Of a stretch of DNA of 64,000 nt, positions 51,403 to 61,925 are shown piece by piece. The translations under genes and the position numbers were made by a program. The notes beneath the pieces were generated by a model, which made no database searches, had not been told where the DNA came from, and worked only from the letters and a program-made list of their open reading frames with translations. Location: the NCBI GenBank assembly GCA_037783415.1, contig JAZGTN010000087.1, positions 2,108,001-2,172,000 on the forward strand. The letters run 5' to 3'. This stretch comes from Leptasterias polaris. Taxonomy: Eukaryota; Echinodermata; Asteroidea; Forcipulatida; Asteriidae. The stretch's first letter is position 1; every line of letters starts with the position of its first letter.

Positions 51403-51765
51403 TCATATGCAGTGGTTGCATGGAGTGAAACAGCGAGGCAGCACAGCAACGTGGGCCGACTGGAGCTGACAGGCCCCGGTACCGTGAAGCGGCGGGTGCA
51501 CGCTGAAATCCGGCTGGTTTCGCGCTCCGATTTCCAGTACCTCCGGCGTGGTTGATTCCGACGGCGTCATTTCTCCCCTGCTTAATGGGTCTAGTAGCTC
51601 GGCTCGGTCTAAGCCCTTTTCCTCCTTGATCTCGAGTAGTCTCCCGTCTATCTTCTCATCGGCTGAGGTTTCGAGTTCTTCCTGCTCTGTTGATCCCTCC
51701 ATAGCAACCCTCTTCTTGTTGTGTTTGCGTTCCTTGGCTCGCCGGTTCTGGAACCAAATTTTAAC
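51403..51765 (-). CDS. Cdx: Cdx (caudal) exon 3: end of homeodomain and C-terminus
   Basis: Last coding exon of Cdx, residues 209-328. It begins after acceptor TAG (51766-51768 region) with [14 protein letters not shown], completing homeodomain helix 3 and matching the caudal signature Ala-Lys-Glu-Arg after NRR. The homeodomain ends at residue 224, followed by a short basic stretch. The rest is acidic (Glu/Asp-rich at about residues 231-260) with Ile-Lys-Glu-Glu at 254-257, a SUMO-type consensus; the end is His- and Cys-containing with no recognised domain. TGA stops at 51405-51403. Cdx proteins are nuclear transcription factors of posterior and hindgut patterning (family knowledge). Confidence 0.95.
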   Translation of the reverse strand, partial: VKIWFQNRRAKERKHNKKRVAMEGSTEQEELETSADEKIDGRLLEIKEEKGLDRAELLDPLSRGEMTPSESTTPEVLEIGARNQPDFSVHPPLHGTGACQLQSAHVAVLPRCFTPCNHCI

Positions 51766-52627
51766 CTACATAAAAATAAAGATGACAAACAACGTATTTA
51801 ACCCCAAAGGATTCGTATTGTACACGGCACTTAGAATCCGAGTCCAGTTCGACGTTATGGGTTAACCAACAGCCCGCACCTTGCGAATGCAATTTGTTTG
51901 GTTCAAAAACGTCTTCAGTTAATCATCCAGATATATTTTCAAAAAAAATTAAATAGCACATTTCTATTCTAATTAAAGTTAAAGAAATTCATATAGGGCT
52001 AGGTCAAGGCTAAAATAATAACGCGTGATGTTGAAAGATTATCATGCTAATTTATATTGTTGCAATATTGTTATTTTACCGTTGATGGCGCTGTTTAGAT
52101 TACAAAGCTGCTCAGATTCTACTCCCGACGAGTGAGACTTAAGTGCGCGTACGTTGTTTTGTAAGTGCCAAGGGTTGACCGTAATTTACATCGAAATATT
52201 CATGTTTCTGTCAAATTGAAGACAGTTTATTCTGTCCCTCTAGCCTCGGTTTGCTTATTTCGAATTGGTATCAGCGAAAACAAAATGGTTGAAAAGTGAT
52301 ACAAAAATGTCGGCACTTCTGACTCTTTTCATACAAATGTACAAAGTGCCAAGAAACACGACAAAGAACGTTACCCCGAGAAAATTCAATCAGAGACGGT
52401 TTCCTTTATTTCTTCATTTCTATCTTGGGGGTTTTCCGGTGGAAGTGTGCATTGTAACACTTGCATAAATTTAATTTGGCAGTGCGATTTAAAAATGTAT
52501 TTTGGTCAAAGTATAACCATAGAGCATTGAGGCAATTTCTCTCTCGGTGCTTACCACAAAACATTAAAAACTAAAACACCCATCATCACTACTGTTCATC
52601 TCAAGACAAAATAACATGAGAATATTG

Positions 52628-52760
52628 GGGCTATAGACAGCTAAGTTGGTAGAGCGCCGGCACGTTAATCCGGAGGTCGTAGATTCAAGTCCAGCTCTAG
52701 TAAATTGTTCTTTGTTCAACCCAGCATGATAATTGATATAATATATAATTTACCCAGTCA
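52628..52760 (+). mobile_element. tRNA-Asn-like SINE, copy 1
   Basis: The head reads like a tRNA with anticodon loop ACGTTAA (GTT, as in tRNA-Asn). The A-box region carries an insertion and the B box is ATTCAAGTC, one base off consensus. The body then has GTTCTTTGTTCAACCC. It lies in Cdx intron 2. Confidence 0.7.
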
Positions 52761-52933
52761 GTTTCCCTTGTTGTCTATTACTTGATATTTGAAATAGAAA
52801 GTCGCGTCCCCTTAAGGTGACCCCCTGGCTACCGCTTGTATCATAAACTTAGGAGAGATCCCTGACTACACGGCAGTTACAGGTTGAATGACTTCTGACA
52901 AAGATATTGACAAAATAGGGAGACCACCAACAT

Positions 52934-53046
52934 TGTGGCTATAGCTTAGTTGGTAGAGCGCCCGCACGTTAGTCCGAAGGTTGCATGTTCAAGTCTCTCT
53001 CTCTAGTCAATTTTTCTTTGCTCGACCCAAAATACACAATTTACTC
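52934..53046 (+). mobile_element. tRNA-Asn-like SINE, copy 2
   Basis: It has a perfect A box TAGCTTAGTTGG (52942-52953) and B box GTTCAAGTC (52987-52995), with GTT in the anticodon position, followed by TTTCTTTGCTCGACCC as in copy 1. The acceptor stem does not close, so it is a SINE rather than a tRNA gene. It ends within 190 bases of Cdx exon 2 and is transcribed antisense to Cdx if active. Confidence 0.7.
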
Positions 53047-53228
53047 AGAGAAAGTGATTCATGTAGTCATCTCATCGAACGCCATTCAAAATTCACCGGA
53101 GAAGGAGAATTACCTAACAATGCATTTTGTTTCCTTGTTTTCTCATTTAAAAACTTCAGAAATAAAACTGCTTGATTGTTCAACTGAGAAGGGGAAAGCG
53201 TCCAGATCGATATTAACATAATCTTTAC

Positions 53229-53374
53229 CTGTCGTTCCGATAGTCCGAGCGATACAGCCAGCTCAGCCTTGCGTCTGATTGTGATGTACCGACTGTAGTG
53301 AAATTCCTTCTCCAGTTCAAGCCTTTGGTGATCAGAGTACACAACGCGGTATTTGTCCTTTGTTCGTGTTTTAC
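53229..53374 (-). CDS. Cdx: Cdx (caudal) exon 2: homeodomain positions 1-44
   Basis: A 146-base internal exon coding residues 160 (last two bases) to 208. It starts after a strong pyrimidine-rich acceptor ending TCTCAG and codes [12 protein letters not shown], the invariant Cdx entry to the homeodomain, then the caudal helix 1-2 region with [15 protein letters not shown]. It ends CAG before donor GTAAAG at 53228, so the homeobox is split between positions 44 and 45, the conserved Cdx intron position. Retention of the following intron would replace helix 3 by unrelated residues. A tRNA-like SINE ends about 180 bases from this exon in intron 2. Confidence 0.96.
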
Positions 53375-53531
53375 CTGAGAAAGAGAAGAACCCCATAATA
53401 ATTAGCAACTCTTTACATAGTTGAACCTTCAATTGCAAGTAAAAAGGTGTAATTTACAGCCAGCATTTTGGAAAGACACTTTTTCCAACTTCAAAAATCT
53501 GTCTTAAAAATGTGTCACATTAGTCTCAGCT

Positions 53532-53860
53532 GTCAAAGACCAGTATCCACACTTGATGTGACCCAACATATAGGTCTGCATGTAATAACAAACCTGTGAA
53601 AGTTTAAGCTCAATCGGTAATTGGAGTCACGAGAACAAAAAGTGGAAAAAACCTTAAATGTTTTCACTGTTTTCAAACATTGAGTTTTCGACTCGTAAGA
53701 TCAAAACCTATTGTTTTACTCATTTCTCAAAAACTGTTGCATTTCAAGCAATAATATAATATTTCAAACGGAGTTTCCCCACCATGACCATCTATATGTG
53801 CGATGTGTGCATATCTGTGAACATTTATATATTGCGCACTCTTACAAATGTTATGCACAC
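53532..53860. mobile_element. Degraded MITE related to family B
   Basis: This shares CAAACCTGTGAAA, the TTTTACTCATTTCTCA segment and the TCTGTGAACAT segment with the 45.5-kb element. The ends have decayed. It lies just upstream of Cdx exon 2 in intron 1. Confidence 0.5.
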
Positions 53861-54665
53861 CCTCAAACGGAACGGCATCAAGGTTTGAACTTGCTGCTGC
53901 TCCTTTTCAACATATTGTTTGTTATTTTGAATTTGTACCATGACTTTCATCAGTAATAACTACTTCTGGCATTTTCTTTCTCTCACAGCTGTACAAAATT
54001 GGGTCAGGTATACAATGAACTCCAAAAATTAATAATATCTTTGAGATTTACCGTGTTGACAAATATACGAGCGGAACCCAAACATATTTATATAAGCGTC
54101 TATAATTTACAAAAGAAATAATCTGATAGCAAATTGGATGATTTAACATGACTTTCGTAACAACGCAGAAAAACAATTTTTAGTCAGTCATTTACATTCT
54201 TCAAAATCACCGCCTAAAAATAAAATATGACACTCGTAGAATTTAATCAAAAACTGCCCGCTGGTCGTAAAATAAAACTTACCACGGCGCGAATGGTACG
54301 CTGGAGGTAGATTTGTTAACCATTTTTGCCAAACGAGCGCAACAGCAATTTATCCCATCCGCGTCACCGACTTCCTCTGAATGATATTTGGAATTTTAAA
54401 TTTACGAGTCCTTGTTTCCGATTTGCGAGTCACACCGAGTGATTCGACTCGAGAGGGTAAGAGGGGGATTGGCCAGCGAGGGCCAGCGAGGGATGGTCCA
54501 CGCGAACTTGCCTTGAAGTGTGATTTACCATTTCTCAGCTTCGCTTCGTAAATGAACGACTGCGAGCGACATTAATTAAAACACATACCGGTACCATGTG
54601 TTCTCGTATTGCAATGTATAACAAGGCTATACCCGACTTCTTTGTACAACATTTTTCTTGCTTAA

Positions 54666-54905
54666 AGGTGTTATACATTTGTAAGGATAAACAAATATTT
54701 TAGTCTAAAAAACTTATTGATTATACAAGATTAAACCCATTTTCTGTGGAATATTCCCTCTGAAATGAAGTAATATTCGAGAAGACTGCGTCTGAAAACC
54801 CTTAAAAAAACGCAACAGCTGATTTCGTTTGTTAGAACCAAAATTACGGACAATTTTATCGGCGGGCTTTTGTTCAAGTAGTGTATTTCCTTTTCTCAAT
54901 CTGAG
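54666..54905. mobile_element. TTAA-type MITE copy, inverted
   Basis: It begins AGGTGTTATACA after TTAA at 54662-54665 and matches the 4.7-kb fragment in reverse. The far end is unclear. Confidence 0.5.
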
Positions 54906-55296
54906 CTGAACACATCAACAAATATTTGAAACCTCATTTTCGAAAAACCTGTTCAACGTATTTGTAATGATTGCATTGAGTGGAAAGACGAATTATAAGT
55001 TAGTTTTCGCACCGGCATATAAGAATCTTTAAATTATGAACATTACAAAATACTGTTGTAAATTGTTCTTTATTGCTGACTCGTTTGAATGTTTAATTAA
55101 CACTGCTTTGTTTAAGACCAATCACTGTGTCACATCATGGTCACATCTAGCTCTGCATTGCAGTCAACAAAAAACTACCAATTGAAGACAACAAAACGCA
55201 CATCTGAAAGTCCTTGAGCATCAACAAAATTGCGGGTCCCTGGAAACTATTTGATGTATATATAAATAGGAAGAACTAATAAACTTGCGGGTACAA

Positions 55297-56700
55297 CCAT
55301 GTATTAATCTCTTTTAGGAGAAGTTTTGAGCCAGCAACCTAGGAAGTAACTATAACTAACTTAAACCATGTTTGAATCTCTTTTGGGAGCCAGTTACCTA
55401 GGAAGTATTGCAGGTACAACCATTTATAAATCTCTTTTAGGAGAGGTTTTGAGCCAACAACCTAGGAAGTAACTATAACTAACTTAAACCATGTTTGAAT
55501 CTCTTTTGGGTGCCAGTTACCTAGGAAGTATTGCAGGTACAACCATTTATAAATCTCTTTTAGTAGAAGTTTTGAGCCAACAACCTAGGAAGTAGGCCTA
55601 ACTATAACTAACTTAAACCATGTTTGAATTTCTTTTGGGAGCCAGTTACCTAGGAAGTATTGCAGGTACAACCATTTATAAATCTCTTTTAGGAGAAGTT
55701 TTGAGCCAGCAACCTAGGAAGTAACTATAACTAACTTAAACCATGTTTGAATCTCTTTTGGGAGCCAGTTACCTAGGAAGTATTGCAGGTACAACCATTT
55801 ATAAATCTCTTTTAGTAGAAGTTTTGAGCCAACAACCTAGGAAGTAACTATAACTAACTTAAACCATGTTTGAATCTCTTTTGGGAGCCAGTTACCTAGG
55901 AAGTATTGCAGGTACAACCATTTATAAATCTCTTTTAGTAGAAGTTTTGAGCCAACAACCTAGGAAGTAACTATAACTAACTTAAACCATGTTTGAATCT
56001 CTTTTGGGTGCCAGTTACCTAGGAAGTATCCTGTACAACCATTTATAAATCTCTTTTAGTAGAAGTTTTGAGCCACCAACCTAGGAAGTAACTATAACTA
56101 ACTTAAACCATGTTTGAATCTCTTTTGGGAGCCAGTTACCTAGGAAGTATTGCAGGTACAACCATTTATAAATCTCTTTTATGAGAAGTTTTGAGCCAGC
56201 AACCTTGGAAGTAACTATAACTAACTTAAACCATGTATGAATCTCTTTTGGGAGCCAGTTATATGAAGTGTTGCAGGTACAACCATTTACAAATCTCTTT
56301 TAGGAGACGTTTTGAGCCAACAACCTTGGAAGTATACTATAACTAACTTAAACCATGTATGAATCTCTTTTGGGAGCCAGTTATATGAAGTGTTGCAGGT
56401 ACAACCATTTACAAATTTCTTTTATGAGAAGTTTTGAGCCAGCAACCTGGGAAGTAACTATGACTAAACTTCAACCATGTATGAATCTCTTTTGGGAGGA
56501 ATGTTGAGCCACTATACCTACAGAAGTAACTATTGCAGGTACAACCATGTATAAATCTGTTTTAGAAGAAGCTTTGAGGCAGCAACCTAGGAAGTAACTA
56601 TAACTAAACTTAAACCATGTATGAATCTCTTTTGGGGAATGTTGAGCCACTACAGGAAGTAACTATTGCAGGTACAACCATGTATAAATCTCATTTGGGA
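55297..56700 (+). repeat. Dimeric satellite, 123-bp period, in Cdx intron 1
   Basis: About 11 tandem units of about 123 bases. Each unit is a dimer of two diverged halves, one with ACCATGTTTGAATCTCTTTT and one with ACCATTTATAAATCTCTTTT, both containing CCTAGGAAGTA. The last units (from about 56220) are more diverged and partly deleted; the central ones are nearly identical. Confidence 0.95.
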
Positions 56701-58021
56701 GGATTGTTGGCTCTGAAAAGAGCAGTTATGGTTTCAACGTTTACAACAATGGTCTCAACAGTATACTCTGCTCATCTTCATGAGATTCTTTGGGAGCAGA
56801 GTTTGTTCGTAACGTCGAGACCCCAACGACTCCTTTCAGAGCAAGCACTCCTCCCAACTGAGATTTACTCAAGATTGTACCCCCAAGGTAACTAGTTCGC
56901 ACTTCAAGTTCTAAGTATTATCCACGCCGTGCAAAGCTTTAAACGACACTTATTTGATGTCTTCCGAAGTCCCAACAAGACCCCTTTACCCCAACCACGA
57001 GATGACTCATCGAAAACAACCTCTTTCTTATCATAAAGAGCAAACCCAGTCTTACATCAATTAAACCCAGTCTTGAAAGGAAATATCATGTTAGAAGCGA
57101 TAGCAAGAAATATCCAAAGGGGTTTGGGTTGACTGCGTTCAAAGAGAAAAGTCCACACCTTTGTTCGATAATCCCTCTAATCTATTGCTCCACACCGCCT
57201 TGGCGTTTTGGACTGTCATTGATACCTTCCAAACCACTTGTCTTCAGAAAACATTGTTGAATACAAGAATACAGGCCAGTGACACAATCCCACTGCCCTC
57301 CAACAAAATTGAAAACCAACCTCAAGTACCGTTGCTCATTTTCTTTCGAAGAGTAAAGTCATTTTTATCCTCAATTTACAAAAACACCTTGTGAAAATGT
57401 CATCAAATTCGGTGATGGTCCAGTTCTTTGAAAAACTGCAGCGAGATCTTTTAAGATACGTCCTTTTCAAATTTGTTCTCGCACAATTTTAAACAAGGGC
57501 CTATTTTAAACAAAATCGACAGAATTTCAAATGAAACTTTTGCTGTTTCGTTTTAGACAATTTTGGAATTTCGGAAACTGTTTCGACGTTGGTCGTTACG
57601 GAATAGTCGGACTTCCTTATAGAAGTTGCTCCCATAAACAGCGGGTCATGACCACGCCGGCAACTTGCACTCCAGTCCCCGCTACTTCAATCTAACCGCG
57701 GACCGGGTCGTTAATTTCTGGACAAAGTTTGCCGAAATGTGTCAGTTTCTTGATAAAATTCAAATGAAGGTGTCACAGTAAACAATCAATGGACGATAAA
57801 AGTCGAGTTCGGGAGCATTTGGTAACACAATTGCAAAACAAATATGCCAGCATGCATGACTAACATAAAATATAAGACTAATCAAGTTTACGAAGGAAAT
57901 CAGGCAAACAAAGAAGAACCGGAAGGAGAATGTTTTTTTCTAACAAACATGTTCGGTGTTCTAGAGCAATTTTGATATGTATCGTTGCCAAATTGTTTGT
58001 TGATTTGGGTTTGTTTTAATA

Positions 58022-58485
58022 CATGTATGTATTTAACCTGTAGTTGATTCGATAAAAACTATGCAGCATTTCAGGAGTTCGAACTCGCTGTTGAGATTCG
58101 AAGATCTACAGGATGAAAAAACTACTTCACAACTCAGAATCATGTGAGAATACTGGTCTTTGACAATTACCAAACATGTCCAGTGCCTTTAAGAGGTATA
58201 GTACGGTATATGTAATTGTACGGTTCTTTCTAGAAGAGCGTAACGGCAAATATGTATTTAACCTGTATTTGATTCGAAAAAAATTATAGGCCTACATGCT
58301 GCATTTCAGGGGGTTCGAACTGGCTGTTGAAATTCAAAGATCTACAGGATGAAAAACCGCTCCACAACTCACAATCATGTGTGGTTGATCTTTCAGAAAA
58401 CTCAATTTGAAATATTATTATTAAGTTATTTTGTAAGAGCAACTGTACGGTTCTTTTTACAAGAACGGGATAACGGCAAATAGGT
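58022..58485 (+). repeat. 229-bp tandem duplication
   Basis: The segment with ATTTAACCTGTAGTTGATTC and AAGATCTACAGGATGAAAAA at 58022-58146 recurs at 58251-58382, each followed by GTACGGTTCTTT and AACGGCAAATA. The first copy holds a MITE end. Confidence 0.75.
58146..58188. mobile_element. Solo end of family A MITE
   Basis: About 43 bases match the terminal part of family A in reverse orientation, ending CAGTGCCT before TTAA. It sits inside one copy of a 229-base tandem duplication. Confidence 0.55.
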
Positions 58486-59801
58486 TCATACAAAAGAAAA
58501 GTATATAATTGCATTTGATTTCGTTAATTGAATTGTTGAGCATTTACTTTTGTTCAAGCCTAGCTCTCCGATGTGCGATTCGGAGAGCTAGCAGTTGGTA
58601 CCAGGCCAGTTTGAAGACCAGCCATACGCTTCAAAGCCGTTTGCAAACGTGACATGAACGTGCCAGAAAGAACTCATCACAAACCTGAGAAACTGCAGCA
58701 GCAGACCGCAAAAACTGGAGACAAGTTTTCAAGACAGGCAGGATGAGGAGCGAACAATGGCAGAAGTGAAAAGAGCAAATACAACCGACCTCAGCATCGG
58801 CACCAAAAGTTCCTAAACTTACTTTCACCTGCAGTAAGTGCAACAAGGCATATCACTCCAGGATTGTACAACAACAGCAGACGTTGCAGCACTTAAACAG
58901 ATTCATCAACACGAAAGCCCAATTGTTGTCTTTCGAACTATTGTTGAGCTATTTGTTCAACCAGGTACATTCTTAAGGGGTGTGATTATGAAATGCAGTC
59001 GATCTATTTTAAATAGAACCATTCTAAATTTGGTAAATTCCCTCTTGAGCCACATCAATCCAATCTGACTTCGCTTGCACCCAGAGTTCCAAAAAGACGA
59101 TCACGCGTCCGTCCAAAAGGCCTAACAACGTCATACAATTGTTGTCAGACAGTTTTATTTCATTATTACCTCTTCTTGAATCGAGTCATGACTGTGTAAT
59201 AACATGCAATAAAGTTTCTCAAGGTAGACACTACAGCCAGTGGCATTATTACAACCAAAATAAGTTGTAAAAAAAAGCCTGCATAACGAAACTGTGTTTT
59301 TTATTTGGCGTCAATTGGTCTTATAAAAGATGTGCCATAATTAAGAGTAATTCTTTTACAACTTTTCCTGAGTAAATGTAATGAAGCCCTTAAGTATTAT
59401 TGGTGGCTACGTTTTGGAATTTTAATCAAATCATTTGACAAAATTATTTCAGCTTGAGTGATTTAGAGTGGTGTGAATGTCGCTATCAGAGGTGACAGGT
59501 TTACAGTTGAGAATCACATTGTATTTTGGATTACACTCTAAAATACCTCAGTAAGGATATCTGTTTGTATTGGAATTTTGAAAGTGCAGCCGGTTGCAAT
59601 GTAGGAGAAAGTTCACCTTCGGGCAACACCAATCAAAAGCATGCAGAAGGCCCTAACTAAACATAAGACATTTGCGGCGACACCTGTAGTTAGATTAGTT
59701 TTTAGTGATTGGTGGATCGGAGAAGAACCGATGAACTCAACGTTTCGGACAGTACTCTGAGTCAGAGACTGCTGGATTCCAACTGGGCCTATGGATTATA
59801 A

Positions 59802-59816
59802 GGGGGGGGGGGGGGG
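59802..59816 (+). repeat. Poly-G tract in Cdx intron 1
   Basis: Fifteen consecutive G on the + strand, so poly-C in the Cdx transcript. Confidence 0.9.
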
Positions 59817-60381
59817 AGTTCGGTGAACCGTAGATGCTTGGTGTACTAACTAATGATGCATGACATTACTCAATATTTAGTGTTTAAGAATATGCTCAAA
59901 CTATTTGTTTTAGCTAATACATCCAGTTATATGAATGACTGCACTCTAGCCAGCATAAAGTTTAAAACCTGAAATGTCCAGCACTATACCGTTTTCAATA
60001 ATGTCAATCTTAAACTTTATATCCTATGTGCCTTAAACCACGCCATTCAACAAACCAGTGAAATCAGATTTAGCGTTCACGTTTTAGTGAAAACAACGAC
60101 AAATGGCTTGTTTGGGGTGTTTATTATTTGTTTTGTCAGGAATTTTGGTCACTTTCATCAGGCTTATTTCGATTGCATCTATATCGAAATAAGCAAAGGG
60201 GGTTTCTTCGAATGTCAAACTCTTTTTCCTCAAACTTTACCAGACAGAACCCTGAAGACATTGCTAATGTAAACGTTTTATTCAGTGAGATTCAAGAGTG
60301 AAACTTAAACAAATTAATAACACCGTTCCAATACTTCGTTTTTAACTGAAACTTCCAAAATGTAAGGGGTACGTCTTAAAA

Positions 60382-60508
60382 GGCCGTTTACGAAACTTAC
60401 GACTCGTCGGGCTTGGGCTTCGTCCGCATTGAACCCCCGTAAGGACATCACACGTTCTCTGGAAACCAAAAGCCCAAGCCCGAGCCGTGGTTGGTTTCAA
60501 AAACGGCC
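60382..60508. mobile_element. Foldback element in Cdx intron 1
   Basis: The ends are GGCCGTTTACGAAAC and GTTTCAAAAACGGCC. A second internal pair, GGGCTTGGGCTT with AAGCCCAAGCCC, is perfect. It lies about 450 bases from Cdx exon 1. Confidence 0.7.
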
Positions 60509-60758
60509 ATAGAGTACCGCAACCCTTTGTACTAAAAGATAGGCCTATAATTAGATTATCATTTAAAAGAAGTTATGCGTATGTGACGAGAACAACAAAC
60601 TTCATCTTACCAAGTAATAGTTATTAATACATAAATTATTCTGTATGACGTCACACACTGGTTCAATTTACAAATATTAATTATATTGTGGTCAATATTA
60701 CTTTTTTATATCTATCTCACGATGAGTAAATAGATGACTACTCAGTAAATAAATGACT

Positions 60759-60819
60759 GCAAAAAATAAGTTAGTGGTCTGACGTTTCGACCCTAGCACT
60801 ATAGCAGAGTCTTTCTTGA
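60759..60819 (-). repeat. Dispersed GAAAGACTCTGCT repeat, inverted copy
   Basis: The minus strand matches 2833-2886, with a short insertion between CTGCT and AGGGTCGAAACGTCAG. It lies in Cdx intron 1, 140 bases from exon 1. Confidence 0.55.
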
Positions 60820-60956
60820 TAAATGACTATCTATTAATCTGAGTATCTCTCAGTCTCGGGTACCTTTTTCTCCAATATATGCCGAAATCGAAATGAAAAT
60901 CAATGAAATAGACGTAGCAACATTGTTTTTCTGTTTTAAAGAGTTTTTTTACGAAC

Positions 60957-61434
60957 CTGTTTGCGGATTGATTCGATATGAAGTTGACCTCATCCAGTCA
61001 TGGTGGTAAGGCGAGCGCATCATCGGCCGGTGCAATGCCGGATTGACGCTACCGACACCCGGTGTAGTTTGCCCAAATCCCTGGTAGAAATCGATTTCCT
61101 CGGAATACGGGGATCCAGTTGGGCCAACCGCTGCCTGACTGCCGGGGAAAGCAGCGCTTCCTTGGTAGGGGTCTACGGCACCAGAGGAACCCCAGTCCGA
61201 GGGTACCCCTGACATTGGGAACCCTGCCGAAGCCCAGGGGTTCGTTGTCGGCGGTTGCTGGCTCTCAGTGGTCCCTGTTGTCTGGAAAGAATTCCCCGCT
61301 GGGAAATCAATCTGATATTGGGTCGTTGTCGGAGTTTGATTAAAGCTATACGTGGAGTAGCTCTGAGATGGGCTGGTATGCCGGTACATCGTGTCTTCGT
61401 GGTGAGGCGGGGGCACCAAGAACTCTAAAGTCAT
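60957..61434 (-). CDS. Cdx: Cdx (caudal) exon 1: N-terminus and hexapeptide-like motif
   Basis: First coding exon, residues 1-159 and one base of codon 160. The start at 61434 is the first methionine of the open frame and has G at -3. The segment is rich in Ser, Thr, Gln, Pro and Tyr, typical of a Cdx transactivation region. Near its end Asp-Trp-Met-Arg (146-149) is the Pbx-binding hexapeptide-like motif, comparable to the Trp-Met motif of vertebrate Cdx. The exon must end at the G before GTTCGT (60956), because this phase alone gives the Gly-Lys-Thr-Arg junction with exon 2. That donor is weak. Assembled Cdx is 328 residues. An additional 5' noncoding exon cannot be excluded. Confidence 0.9.
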
Positions 61435-61880
61435 GACTGGGGAGTCTAGACAATCAAGAGCCCAAAAGTGTGAACACTAAACACAACCTGACAAGAGGCG
61501 TTCCTCTTCTTCCAAAACCTACAACACCAAATACTTCCCAGATATAGCTTGATACAAAAGTCCAGCACTTAACGACGGGAAATAAAACTGGTGTTGCCTT
61601 CAGTTGAAAATGACAAGTGTTTGATATACGATTTATTGACAGAGTTGGAGGGGGGTGTAGTCAAACCGGCATGCACACCTGCAAAAAGTTTGTACACCGG
61701 TCAAATCCTCCCACAGTTTTATAGCCGCCTTGAGTTGGTGAAAATGAGCATTATTTACACCACAGTCAAGGGCTTCTCATTACAAAGCCTTGGTTGAAGA
61801 GGGGGGGGGAAGAAAAAAGCCACATGCGGGTGCACCCCTTCCTCTACCTGATTTGCATAATAAGAGATAAAGAGGACGTG

Positions 61881-61925
61881 TCAAAGGAAGCCGCTATATA
61901 GGCGGTGGTCATGATGCGGTCAAAG
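61881..61925. promoter_or_regulatory. Two TCF/LEF-like TCAAAG cores
   Basis: TCAAAGG at 61881-61887 and TCAAAG at 61920-61925 match the core of TCF/LEF sites and bracket the TATA-like motif. Wnt/TCF control of Cdx genes is known in vertebrates. The sites here are motif matches only. Confidence 0.3.
61891..61905 (-). promoter_or_regulatory. TATA-like motif in Cdx promoter
   Basis: CCGCCTATATAGCGG on the minus strand is a TATA box in a GC-rich setting, about 460 bases before the Cdx start codon. Flanking motifs are ATTTGCAT (61851-61858) and CAAAG cores. Core promoter use is inferred. Confidence 0.4.

Larger units (their letters stand above)
51766..53228 (-). other. Cdx intron 2 (within the homeobox)
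   Basis: A 1.46-kb intron with donor GTAAAG and acceptor TAG, phase 0, between homeodomain positions 44 and 45. It contains two tRNA-Asn-like SINE copies. The rest (51770-52620) shows no recognisable element. Confidence 0.93.
53375..60956 (-). other. Cdx intron 1 (7.6 kb)
   Basis: A phase-1 intron separating the Trp-Met motif from the homeodomain. It carries a 1.4-kb dimeric satellite (55297-56700), TTAA-type element remnants, a 229-bp tandem duplication near 58.0-58.5 kb, a foldback at 60382-60508 and a poly-G tract. About 56900-58020 and 58560-59750 show nothing I can classify. Confidence 0.9.

Noticed and set aside
52934..53005. tRNA-Asn gene
   Set aside because: The A and B boxes are perfect, but the acceptor stem does not pair and the sequence continues into a SINE body shared with the copy at 52628.
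53067..53228. Extension of the Cdx exon 2 frame after the donor
   Set aside because: It lacks the WFQNRR part of helix 3, which is supplied by exon 3 after a proper GTAAAG donor.
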